Position numbers and translations under genes: made by a program. The notes under the pieces are model-generated. The model saw only the letters and a list, made by a program, of their open reading frames with translations. It had not been told where the DNA came from and did not search any database. From Brachyspira sp. CAG:484 (GTDB lineage Bacteria; Cyanobacteriota; Vampirovibrionia; Gastranaerophilales; Gastranaerophilaceae), in contig HF989736.1 of assembly GCA_000431315.1 (NCBI GenBank), forward strand, positions 117,899 through 181,898: DNA of 64,000 bases. Direction: 5' to 3'. Positions 32,836 through 40,171 of this stretch are shown here, piece by piece. Position 1 is the stretch's first letter. Each line of letters starts with the position of its first letter.

Positions 32836-32895
32836 ACTATAGTAGTTTAATAGCTACTATAGGACATAGTAGATAATTTGTCAATATATTAAAAT
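32836..32895. promoter_or_regulatory. Divergent prepilin/XRE control region with operator repeats
   Basis: On the minus strand TTGACA (32879-32884), a 17-base spacer and TATAGT (32856-32861) form the prepilin promoter. The repeats ACTATAGTAG (32836-32845), CTACTATAG (32854-32862) and CATAGTAG (32865-32872) overlap it and form inverted pairs. On the plus strand TAAAAT (32890-32895) ends 6 bases before the XRE ATG, so that gene is probably leaderless. Confidence 0.65.
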
Positions 32896-32901
32896 GAGTT
32901 A

Positions 32902-33129
32902 ATGCAGAAAGATGAATTTTTACAGGAGCTTGGGTTCGCCATAAAAATGAATAGGATGAGGCAGAAAATTTCTCAGGAAAAGCTTGCTGAAATGTGTGAT
33001 TGCAGTCTTTCTTACATAGGCTTTATCGAACGTGGAGAAAAAGGAATTTCCTTATATAACTTTCTAAAAATAGCATCTGCACTAAATTTAGACCTTGGAG
33101 AATTTCTAAAGGATTTCACAAACCCATGA
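32902..33129 (+). CDS. Small XRE-family HTH regulator, divergent from a prepilin gene
   Basis: A 75-residue protein made of one XRE helix-turn-helix, MRQKISQEKLAEMCDCSLSYIG (read as SQEKLAEMC and SLSYIG, about residues 21-42), then NFLKIASALNLDLGEF. No effector domain. Its position and the repeats between the two genes make it the likely repressor of the prepilin at 32105. An alternative role as repressor of the phage genes that begin 140 bases downstream cannot be excluded. Confidence 0.88.
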   Translation: MQKDEFLQELGFAIKMNRMRQKISQEKLAEMCDCSLSYIGFIERGEKGISLYNFLKIASALNLDLGEFLKDFTNP

Positions 33130-33133
33130 AAAC

Positions 33134-33165
33134 ATGGCGTTTTATACATGGCGATTGAAATGGCG
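33134..33165 (+). repeat. Three direct repeats of ATGGCG ahead of the phage block
   Basis: ATGGCG occurs at 33134, 33148 and 33160, at 14 and 12 base intervals, upstream of a possible -10 box TATACT (33190-33195) that lacks a good -35. Such an array could be an activator site controlling the phage genes. The leader that follows (33200-33270) has small hairpins, one of which holds AGGGGA, the ribosome site of the first gene, in its loop. Confidence 0.35.
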
Positions 33166-33270
33166 TCTTTTATTATTTTTTAAATAGGTTATACTCATAA
33201 TGTAAACGGTTAAGGCTCACACCCGGGATGGTAAAGCTGTTTGCCGTAACTTCAGGGGAGAAGTGTGTAG

Positions 33271-33651
33271 ATGGGATACATACATTGCTGCGGAACCCTC
33301 CATAAGACTAAGACTTATAAGGTTGTTCCACAGGACGGATTTGTGCTGTGCGAATTGGATTACTTAAAGAAATGCCCGGTTTGCGGGCATACAGTAGTAC
33401 AGCTCACAAGAATTGATAAAAATGACAATATTTCAATAGTAAGAAAAGTAAATCAGAAAGCAAGAGTGTTCTTTAATCAGATGCAGAAATTTATTCTCTA
33501 TGAAAAAGTTCCTCAAGTATACAAAAAATGCGGAAAATTCTATTTGAATTACAACGAATACGGGGTGAAAAAAAGATGCTATTCAAATTTGAGTACTCTA
33601 AAAATAGGTTTATGTGAAAACAAATCTCTAAATAATATACAATCCTTTTAA
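33271..33651 (+). CDS. Phage-block hypothetical protein with zinc-ribbon cysteines
   Basis: The 126-residue protein has CC at residues 6-7 and KKCPVCGHTVVQL (about residues 34-46), probably a treble-clef or ribbon metal site, followed by a basic region rich in Lys and Tyr. It is the first gene of the phage block, with AGGGGAGAAG before the ATG. It may bind nucleic acid and regulate, but no family is recognised. Confidence 0.6.
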   Translation: MGYIHCCGTLHKTKTYKVVPQDGFVLCELDYLKKCPVCGHTVVQLTRIDKNDNISIVRKVNQKARVFFNQMQKFILYEKVPQVYKKCGKFYLNYNEYGVKKRCYSNLSTLKIGLCENKSLNNIQSF

Positions 33652-33750
33652 ATTATCTTACTCTCTTAACGGGATGAAATTGCTTCATCCCTTTATTTTT
33701 AAAAAGGAAATATTATTAAAATAAAAAATTTTGATTAATGTAATATTAAA

Positions 33751-33996
33751 ATGAAAATAACCAGATACCAGTTAAGGGAATTAAGGATGAAATTAACACC
33801 AAAGGAAACTGCGGTTATAACTTTGGTTGCATCAGGGTATTCTGATAAAGAAATTGGGGTCATATTAAAAATTTCTTATGGAACTGTGAGAGATTATATA
33901 GATAAACTTGTTCTGAAACTTCAAGCCAGAAACAGAACCCATGCAGCAATTTTATACGCGAAGACAAACGCAGAGTGGCTTTTTACAATTAAATAA
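33751..33996 (+). CDS. Stand-alone LuxR/GerE-type HTH protein
   Basis: At 81 residues this is only a DNA-binding domain: LTPKETAVITLVASGYSDKEIG and YGTVRDYIDKLVLKLQARN (about residues 16-60). The sequence resembles the C-terminal domain of the NarL-type regulator at 7307 (ending NRTHAAILYA compared with DRTQAVLYA). It sits between the first phage gene and the endolysin and probably regulates the block, possibly linking it to host signals. Confidence 0.85.
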   Translation: MKITRYQLRELRMKLTPKETAVITLVASGYSDKEIGVILKISYGTVRDYIDKLVLKLQARNRTHAAILYAKTNAEWLFTIK

Positions 33997-34010
33997 CAGA
34001 TTGGAGCTTT

Positions 34011-34508
34011 ATGAAAAAAATAATTTTACATTGGACAGCAGGAAGCTATTATCCTACTGCCTGCGAAAAGAACTGTTATCATTTTCTGGTTGATAAAGAC
34101 GGGAAAACCCACAGTGGCAACTATAAACCGGAAGCAAATCTAAATTGTAATGACGGAGAATATGCTGCCCACACAGGTGGAGGCAACACAGGAGCAATAG
34201 GAGTTGCAATGTGTGCAATGGCAGGATTTAAGTCAAAATCATGTATAGGGAATTATCCTATCACTCCCAAACAGTTTGAAGCGGCAATGAAATTATGTGC
34301 GGAATTATCGCTCAAATATAACATACCAGTATCCGCAGAAACAATTATGACACATTATGAGTTTGGGATAAAACACCCTTCTACTACAAGTGCCGGAAAA
34401 ATTGATATTATTTATATTCCACCTTATCCATGGGTAGAAAAAAATGATGCCGGCTCTTTTATCCGCTCGAAAATCAAATGGTACAGGCTGAAAATACAAG
34501 GAGAATAA
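34011..34508 (+). CDS. N-acetylmuramoyl-L-alanine amidase (endolysin)
   Basis: The 165-residue protein is an Amidase_2-type domain that cleaves the bond between MurNAc and the peptide stem. The zinc ligand His is in LHWTAG (residues 5-10), with later motifs YHFLVDKDG, AAHTGGGNTGAIGVAM and MTHYEFG. It has no signal peptide, so release needs a holin; the small membrane protein at 43133 is one candidate. It lies 14 bases after the LuxR-type gene and 3 bases before the next gene. Confidence 0.9.
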   Translation: MKKIILHWTAGSYYPTACEKNCYHFLVDKDGKTHSGNYKPEANLNCNDGEYAAHTGGGNTGAIGVAMCAMAGFKSKSCIGNYPITPKQFEAAMKLCAELSLKYNIPVSAETIMTHYEFGIKHPSTTSAGKIDIIYIPPYPWVEKNDAGSFIRSKIKWYRLKIQGE

Positions 34509-34511
34509 CTT

Positions 34512-36032
34512 ATGGAAATTGCTTATTACGATCTTTCAGGCGGGATCAACCAAGCTTTAACAAAAACCGAACTGGGGCTTGATACTAAAAAAATCTACTG
34601 GGCTGATGCCGAAAATATTGAAATTCTACAAAATCGCGGAATTATAAAACAAAACGGAAATACTGAATTTCTTAAGCTTCCTGTAGAAGAAAAAATCACA
34701 GGGCTCTGCGAAATGAAAAAAGGAAATGTTTACAATTTGGTAATTACAACTATTTCCGGGAAATTATACATATATACTCCGCAGGGCTCCAAGTTGACCG
34801 AACTTTCTAAAAAACTAAAAGGTGAACATCCTGTTTTTGCAAACTTTCTTGACGGGGTCCTTGTTACCAGCAAATCCGACAGCTTATTTTACATAAAAAA
34901 TAACCAGAATTTTGATATTGTAGAATGCGGTCTGAAGGATTCAGAAGACAACCCTGTATATTCTGAGGTTCTTAGTATTTATAACGGCAGGGTATGGGTG
35001 GCTGACGGAGCAACAATATATTATTCGGCACTTGGAACTTATGATGACTTTGAAACCAAAGATGATGCAGGATATATTAATAATTTTCATACCAACACAG
35101 ATTCCATTACCGCACTAAAACCTTATAAAGAATATCTTGCAATTTACAAGAAAAATTCTGTATATCTTCTTACAGGAATAAGCCAGGAAGATTTTGCAAT
35201 AACTCCTTTTGCAGATAAAGGCGCATACTCCCAGAGAAGTATTGTAAACGTGGAAAACAGACAATATTTTCTAAGCAATGGCATATATGCACTGGAACAA
35301 ACAGGAGAATTAAATCAGATTCAGCTCGGATCAGAAATATCAAGAAAAATAAATCCTGAATTTGATAATTTTAACAAAGTATCAATGCAGTATGCCATTA
35401 GCCTTCACTACGAAATAAAAAATCAGGTATGGTATTTAATTCCATATACCGATAATGAATTTTTCAACACAATATGGATTAACGATTATATTAATAAAGC
35501 CTGGTACAAACGTGTTGTTCCGCAAAACATCACAACAGCATGCCTGTTTAATGACTACATTTTGACTGGAGATGACTCAGGAACAATTTACCGGGAAGAT
35601 TACGGAACAAATTTTGACGGAAAAACAATTAAATTTATGTGGAAATCTCCGTTTCTTGCGTTAAATTCAGCGCATCACAGGAAATTAATTGATGAATTTT
35701 ATTTCATTCTTGATCAGGCATATGACAATAATTTCGAGTTCTCGGTCTACAAAGATTATGACAGTGAATACGCTGATGATGCCGAGAAGATTTATTCACT
35801 TCATCTGGAACATCTTATCTGGGCTGATGATGAAACTTCAGACAAGCTGCCATGCCACTGGGCTGGGGATAATGATCCAATACCGATATGGCCTATCAGC
35901 ACAGATACACTTGAAAAAGCCGAGATTTCAGATGCGAATTATGCAATACAGCTTTGCGTCGAAGGTGCAGAAAAAGAAAACTCCTGCGCCATAATCGGAA
36001 TACAATTCCGCGAAATATATAACGATGACTAA
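34512..36032 (+). CDS. Virion beta-propeller protein (P22 gp10-like tail hub)
   Basis: The 506-residue protein begins YDLSGGINQALTKTEL and continues with repeated beta-blade units such as GRVWVADGATIYYSALGTYD and EYLAIYKKNSVYLLTG, a pattern common in podovirus proteins that close the portal channel and connect head to tail (gp10 of P22 and relatives). Identification is from this pattern and from its place next to the capsid gene. It would be a structural component of the particle. Confidence 0.65.
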   Translation: MEIAYYDLSGGINQALTKTELGLDTKKIYWADAENIEILQNRGIIKQNGNTEFLKLPVEEKITGLCEMKKGNVYNLVITTISGKLYIYTPQGSKLTELSKKLKGEHPVFANFLDGVLVTSKSDSLFYIKNNQNFDIVECGLKDSEDNPVYSEVLSIYNGRVWVADGATIYYSALGTYDDFETKDDAGYINNFHTNTDSITALKPYKEYLAIYKKNSVYLLTGISQEDFAITPFADKGAYSQRSIVNVENRQYFLSNGIYALEQTGELNQIQLGSEISRKINPEFDNFNKVSMQYAISLHYEIKNQVWYLIPYTDNEFFNTIWINDYINKAWYKRVVPQNITTACLFNDYILTGDDSGTIYREDYGTNFDGKTIKFMWKSPFLALNSAHHRKLIDEFYFILDQAYDNNFEFSVYKDYDSEYADDAEKIYSLHLEHLIWADDETSDKLPCHWAGDNDPIPIWPISTDTLEKAEISDANYAIQLCVEGAEKENSCAIIGIQFREIYNDD

Positions 36033-36098
36033 ATAAGATATTTCCTGCACCAATCATTTATTCATAACAACAAAAAAAAAGAGAAAGGACAAAAAACG

Positions 36099-36956
36099 AT
36101 GAGCGACAACACTACAAATTCTTACTCCGCATTTATTCCTGAAATTTGGAGCCAAAAATTAAATACAATGCTCTCAAAAGAATGTGTAATGCTTCAGTGC
36201 GTTAACAGAAATTATGAAGGAGAAATCAAAACCCAGGGTGATTCTGTAAAAATTATTTCACCTGCTGCGGTAAAAGTGGATTCAGTAAACGGCAACATCA
36301 CTTATGAAGAACTCGAACCAACTTCAATGGATTTAATCATCGACCAGAAAAAGTTCTTTGCATTCAAAATTAATGATGTAGCACAAGTTCAGTCACACAC
36401 TGATATTATGGAAGCACATCTTGAAAATGCAAAAAATGCTATTGAAGAAGTACAGGATACTTATCTGCTTGGAATGCACAAAAATGTTCCGGCAGCAAAT
36501 ACTGTAGGTTCTGACACTGCTGCGGTAGAATTAAGCAAAACAACCATTTATGAACAGTTTGTAAAATTAGCATTATGCCTGAAAAATTCAAATGCAGTAA
36601 GCACTGCAAAACGTCCTTGGGTTGTAATTAACCCTACAATTGAATCTTATCTTCTCCAAAGCACAGAGTTTATCAATGCTCATAATGTAGCAGACGAAAC
36701 TTTAAGAGAAGGGGCTATCGGCAGAATTGCTGGAATGGATGTTCTTGTAAGTACAAACCTTACAGCTACAGACGGAAAATTTTATGTACTTGCCGGTACC
36801 AATGATGCCATAACTTTTGCATCCCAGCTGGCAAAAATCGAAAGCCTGAGAGATAAAGACAGTTTCTCAGATTTAATCAGAGGCTTATATTTATATGGTG
36901 CAAAAACAGTACAACCAAATGCACTTGCTAAGCTGATTGTTAAACAACCGGTATAG
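36099..36956 (+). CDS. Major capsid protein (HK97-fold)
   Basis: A 285-residue protein with the pattern of phage coat proteins: N-terminal AFIPEIWSQKLNTML, then MLQCVNRNYEG, VKIISPAAVKV, FAFKINDVAQVQSH and, near the end, GRIAGMDVLVSTNL and ALAKLIVKQPV. These correspond to the E-loop, spine and P-domain segments of P22-type and related HK97-fold capsids. Start is supported by GAGAAAGGA. A strong terminator follows at once, as for many highly expressed capsid genes. Confidence 0.88.
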   Translation: MSDNTTNSYSAFIPEIWSQKLNTMLSKECVMLQCVNRNYEGEIKTQGDSVKIISPAAVKVDSVNGNITYEELEPTSMDLIIDQKKFFAFKINDVAQVQSHTDIMEAHLENAKNAIEEVQDTYLLGMHKNVPAANTVGSDTAAVELSKTTIYEQFVKLALCLKNSNAVSTAKRPWVVINPTIESYLLQSTEFINAHNVADETLREGAIGRIAGMDVLVSTNLTATDGKFYVLAGTNDAITFASQLAKIESLRDKDSFSDLIRGLYLYGAKTVQPNALAKLIVKQPV

Positions 36957-36967
36957 TATTACCCCCA

Positions 36968-37011
36968 AAAAGTACCTTTATTCCATTTTAGTGATTAAAG
37001 GTACTTTTATT
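36968..37011 (+). terminator. Strong terminator or attenuator after the capsid gene
   Basis: A perfect 13-base stem (36968-36980 with 36996-37008, sequence AAAAGTACCTTTA) and a 15-base loop, with a T-rich end. It lies inside the otherwise continuous phage gene run and would lower expression of the downstream genes relative to capsid. Confidence 0.8.
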
Positions 37012-37048
37012 AAAACAGGCTCTATCTGAGCCGGATGAAAGGACTTAA

Positions 37049-37309
37049 ATGTTAGGCAGTATAAAAGACAGAATAAAACAGCTTGCCCAAAGTGCTGTTG
37101 CCATTGCAGAAAAAGCACTCGGCTCTTCTGCCGGCAAAGCCAAAAAGCAAATGGCTGTTGACTATGTTGTATCACATCTTCCGGTACCTTCAATTTTCAA
37201 AAAATTCATTGCAGCAATACTTTCAAATTTTATAGATGAAGCAATCGAATTTGCAGTTGAGTATATGAACTCTCTGGAAGATAAAAATACAGGAGAAATT
37301 TATGGATAA
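37049..37309 (+). CDS. Small phage-block protein of unknown function
   Basis: An 86-residue protein, helical and Ala/Lys-rich at the start (KQLAQSAVAIAEKALG) with two moderately hydrophobic stretches near residues 35-50 and 55-70. It overlaps the next gene by 8 bases. Its position after the capsid would suit a minor head or membrane-active protein; no family recognised. Confidence 0.6.
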   Translation: MLGSIKDRIKQLAQSAVAIAEKALGSSAGKAKKQMAVDYVVSHLPVPSIFKKFIAAILSNFIDEAIEFAVEYMNSLEDKNTGEIYG

Positions 37310-37976
37310 AGAAGAAATAAAAAGACTAATATCAGGTAACGCGTCTTTGGCCGGTAACCCTCAGGAGCAGAATGTTCAGCAGACGCTTATGCCACAAAAT
37401 GAAAGACAAATGTACAACCCGCAGTATGATGTTAAGAGTATTGCCGAAAAGGATATTCTAACTATCCAAAACCTGGTTGAAGCAGGTAAAATCGACAGTA
37501 CGCAAGGACAATATTTAGTGAACTATGTGATAAATAAGGCGTATGACATGGTTAAGAATAATACTAACCGCAATCAGGGTTATGCGTTCCAGCCTTCATT
37601 TGACGGCATTAAAGAGTTTGAAAATGAGCATCAGGGATTTTTTAATCGTGACGGCAGGTCTGATGTCCTTAACTATTTAAAAAATTCCAGCTGTTCTTTG
37701 GATAAAGACGAGGTTTCCAAAATATCTCAGATGATTGAAAACATTGAAAGATGTGCAGTCGAAAGGTATTTAAAACAAACAGCCCACGAAAAAACATTAA
37801 ATGACGAAAATGAAATTGCAAAGATGAGGCTGAGGGCAAATGCTCAAAACGCCAACTTTGACGATACGCAAACAAGGGTTTTCACTCGTGAGCAAATCGG
37901 CAAAATGAGCGGTGCAGAATTTGCTAAATACGAAAAAGCGATTATGGAACAATTAAGAAAAGGTCTTATCCGCTAA
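37302..37976 (+). CDS. Scaffolding-like phage protein
   Basis: A 224-residue hydrophilic, Gln/Asn-rich and helical protein. Its C-terminal segment FTREQIGKMSGAEFAKYEKA followed by IMEQLRKGLI is of a type often seen at the ends of phage scaffold or head-assembly proteins. It lies near the capsid gene, although a scaffold gene normally comes before it. The assignment is inference from pattern and position. Confidence 0.5.
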   Translation: MDKEEIKRLISGNASLAGNPQEQNVQQTLMPQNERQMYNPQYDVKSIAEKDILTIQNLVEAGKIDSTQGQYLVNYVINKAYDMVKNNTNRNQGYAFQPSFDGIKEFENEHQGFFNRDGRSDVLNYLKNSSCSLDKDEVSKISQMIENIERCAVERYLKQTAHEKTLNDENEIAKMRLRANAQNANFDDTQTRVFTREQIGKMSGAEFAKYEKAIMEQLRKGLIR

Positions 37977-38046
37977 ATTTGGCAAATTAATCATTATGCG
38001 GCAGCGAAAACTGCCGCATCGTGATTATACAAGACAAGGAGAAAAC

Positions 38047-38685
38047 ATGAATTACTTTGATTTAATTAACAAATGCCTGACCGAATTAAATTATAAACAG
38101 GTAACTGCATTTAACGAGCTCATAAAAAACGACCATAATAAAATAAAAAATATTATTAATATAATTAATAAAGAAATCTGCAATTCCGAAAAATGGAATT
38201 TTCTTTTGAGAAAAACTTCAGTTGAGCTTGAAAAAAATATTTCAGAAATTACAAATCCAATAAATGGTAAAATTGCACTTCTTTCAATAGACGGCATAAA
38301 ATTTAAATATATTGACGATTTTGAAAAGTTTTTTACAAACTCACAGCCTCAAAATACTTATACATCATTTAATGACAAATTGCTTCTACCGCTCTTTAAC
38401 GAGCCGAAAAAGATTGAGATTATTTACTATACTGCAAACTGTGCATCTGACGCAGAAGACAATGAAAAATCCGTTCTTGAAAATGAAACAGATAAACCGC
38501 TCATTCCGGAAAACTTTGCAGAACCTCTTCTTATTTACGGAACCTGTATGAGATTAAAGGGTAATCCGCAACACATCAGATTTAATTACTGGTACGGCAT
38601 GTACAAAGATGCACTGGCAAACATGCGCTCAACTCTTTCCGTTGATGCAAATTCGGCGCCTTCGGTAAAACTATTCAGGGGATAA
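38047..38685 (+). CDS. Head-tail connector/adaptor-like phage protein
   Basis: The ATG at 38047 is preferred because AAGGAGAA lies just before it; an earlier in-frame ATG at 37996 is less well supported. The 213-residue protein starts MNYFDLINKCLTELN and has a helical N-terminus with a Trp (SEKWNFLLRK) followed by beta-rich sequence, a pattern found in podovirus gp4-type adaptors bound below the portal. Function by analogy only. Confidence 0.6.
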   Translation: MNYFDLINKCLTELNYKQVTAFNELIKNDHNKIKNIINIINKEICNSEKWNFLLRKTSVELEKNISEITNPINGKIALLSIDGIKFKYIDDFEKFFTNSQPQNTYTSFNDKLLLPLFNEPKKIEIIYYTANCASDAEDNEKSVLENETDKPLIPENFAEPLLIYGTCMRLKGNPQHIRFNYWYGMYKDALANMRSTLSVDANSAPSVKLFRG

Positions 38686-38710
38686 AATCAAACCCTTTAC
38701 GCATAAAAAA

Positions 38711-38739
38711 AACAGGAAGTTTTTTCATTCCCCCCTGTT
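38711..38739. other. Hairpin between connector and small-terminase genes
   Basis: AACAGG (38711-38716) pairs with CCTGTT (38734-38739). On the minus strand it is followed by a run of T, so it may work as a minus-strand terminator; no minus-strand gene is present here. The rest of 38686-38836 shows only AT-rich sequence that may contain a promoter for the terminase genes. Confidence 0.35.
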
Positions 38740-38836
38740 AAGATTTACACTAGCCGAAATATAAATAGCATGTTTATTATAACACATTTTTCAAAAAACA
38801 CAAAATTATGATAAGAAATGTTAAAAATACGAAACA

Positions 38837-39271
38837 ATGAAATACTTAACCCCGCAGCATAAAAAATTTATAACTGAATATATAAAAACCGTTAACGGCG
38901 AGCTATCTGCGCAGCTTGCCGGATATAAAACAAAAAATTTAAAGGAAACAGCGCAGAAACTACTTTCTGATAAAACAATTATCCGGGAAATAAAAACAAG
39001 ACTACAAGAACAAATAACATCCCTTCAGGTGCAAAAAGGCTATGTTATTCAAAAACTTTTGCAAATAGCTGAATTTTCACTAGAAGAAGAGGATATTCTG
39101 GATAAAGACGGGAATTACACAGGTAAAAAGAAATTACGGGATACAGGAGCCGGTCTGAAAGCTCTGGAAAGCCTGTGCAAATATCTCGGATTTAACAATC
39201 AGGCGGAAGCCGAAGGGTACAAACCTGCAAAAATAATTACAATATCAAATCTTGACGAAAAAAAAATTTAA
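38837..39271 (+). CDS. Terminase small subunit
   Basis: The 144-residue protein has the Terminase_2 pattern: LTPQHKKFITEYIKTVNGELSAQLAGYK (read as LTPQHKKFI and GELSAQLAGYK, residues 4-31), a helix-turn-helix for recognising the packaging site, then TAQKLLSDKTIIREI and a coiled region for ring assembly, and ALESLCKYLGF near the end. It would mark DNA for packaging by the large subunit encoded 2.6 kb downstream, after accessory and portal genes. Confidence 0.88.
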   Translation: MKYLTPQHKKFITEYIKTVNGELSAQLAGYKTKNLKETAQKLLSDKTIIREIKTRLQEQITSLQVQKGYVIQKLLQIAEFSLEEEDILDKDGNYTGKKKLRDTGAGLKALESLCKYLGFNNQAEAEGYKPAKIITISNLDEKKI

Positions 39272-39286
39272 AATTAAGGAGAAATA

Positions 39287-39652
39287 ATGAAAAGCAAAGA
39301 TGAAATCGAACAGATTTTAATCAGCGAAACATCTATTGACGAACTGATTAAGAAAAAAATTGAACAGGAATTTAAAACAGAACTTGAAAAGTCCAAGCAT
39401 CCTCCTGTGACAAAAATAGAAACTGAGCTGTCAAAAGTTCCCAAACATCTTATTTTCTCAAAAGACGCAGTCTACAAAGTTTTTAACAGAAAAACAAAAG
39501 TACAGACTTATGTAAACGGCATTCAGGCAGAATCCATGCTGGGTTTGCAAAATAATGTAAGAGAAAATATGCTTCATGGACAACAGAGCGCATTTACGAC
39601 AGACGATGCTTATGTGAAGTTTGAGAGAATTATACTAAATGTGCAGGCTTAA
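39287..39652 (+). CDS. Phage-block hypothetical protein
   Basis: A 121-residue protein with a charged helical first half (EQILISETSIDELIKKKIEQ) and a second half containing DAVYKVFNRKTKVQTYVNG. No family recognised. It overlaps the following gene by 14 bases and is preceded by AAGGAGAA. Confidence 0.6.
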   Translation: MKSKDEIEQILISETSIDELIKKKIEQEFKTELEKSKHPPVTKIETELSKVPKHLIFSKDAVYKVFNRKTKVQTYVNGIQAESMLGLQNNVRENMLHGQQSAFTTDDAYVKFERIILNVQA

Positions 39653-40166
39653 AAGAGTTTACATAAACAGAGCAAAGGGGATTTTTGAAAATTGTAAATA
39701 TCTGCCGGAGATTATGTTTTTATATTTACGATACTCAAAATATCTGGAAGATGACTTCACTGAGCACAAAAGCTCTTTTTTAGCATACTTTACGGATTTA
39801 GTTGAAAAATTAAGTCCTTTTTTCTGGGCAGTAATTGATGAAAACGATTCACTGGCAGGATTTATATATCTTGAAAACTTTACCGGCTCTGACGGGAAAC
39901 TTCACAGTGCAGAAATCACAACCTGCTTTAACAAAAAATACTGGGGGAATTTTACATATCTCACAGGCGTAATTTTCCTGAACTACTGCCGGGATATTCT
40001 GGGGCTTAAAAAATTAAAAGCAGTTATCTATAAAGAAAATTTCCGGGTAAAAACTCTTCTCAAAAAGCTCGGGTTTCAAAAAGAAGCTCTGCACCCCGCA
40101 GAAACAATGAAAAATAATAAGCCGCAGGATATTGAAGAATGGGGCTTTATAAGTGAAAGGATTTAA
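39639..40166 (+). CDS. GNAT acetyltransferase-like phage protein
   Basis: The 175-residue protein has the GNAT order of elements: AVIDENDSLAGFIYLENF (strand 4 region), then YLTGVIFLNYCRDILGLKKL and the closing ENFRVKTLLKKLGFQKEA, as in acetyltransferases of the RimJ type. The acetyl-CoA loop lacks a clear Q/RxxGxG/A, so activity is uncertain. Similar small GNAT genes occur among phage structural genes, of unknown use. Confidence 0.65.
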   Translation: MCRLKRVYINRAKGIFENCKYLPEIMFLYLRYSKYLEDDFTEHKSSFLAYFTDLVEKLSPFFWAVIDENDSLAGFIYLENFTGSDGKLHSAEITTCFNKKYWGNFTYLTGVIFLNYCRDILGLKKLKAVIYKENFRVKTLLKKLGFQKEALHPAETMKNNKPQDIEEWGFISERI

Positions 40167-40171
40167 ACATT

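Noticed and set aside
32902..33129. XRE gene as the phage repressor marking the left end of a prophage
   Set aside because: Its divergent position with the prepilin and the shared repeats match the other two prepilin/HTH pairs, which have no phage genes nearby. A double role remains possible.
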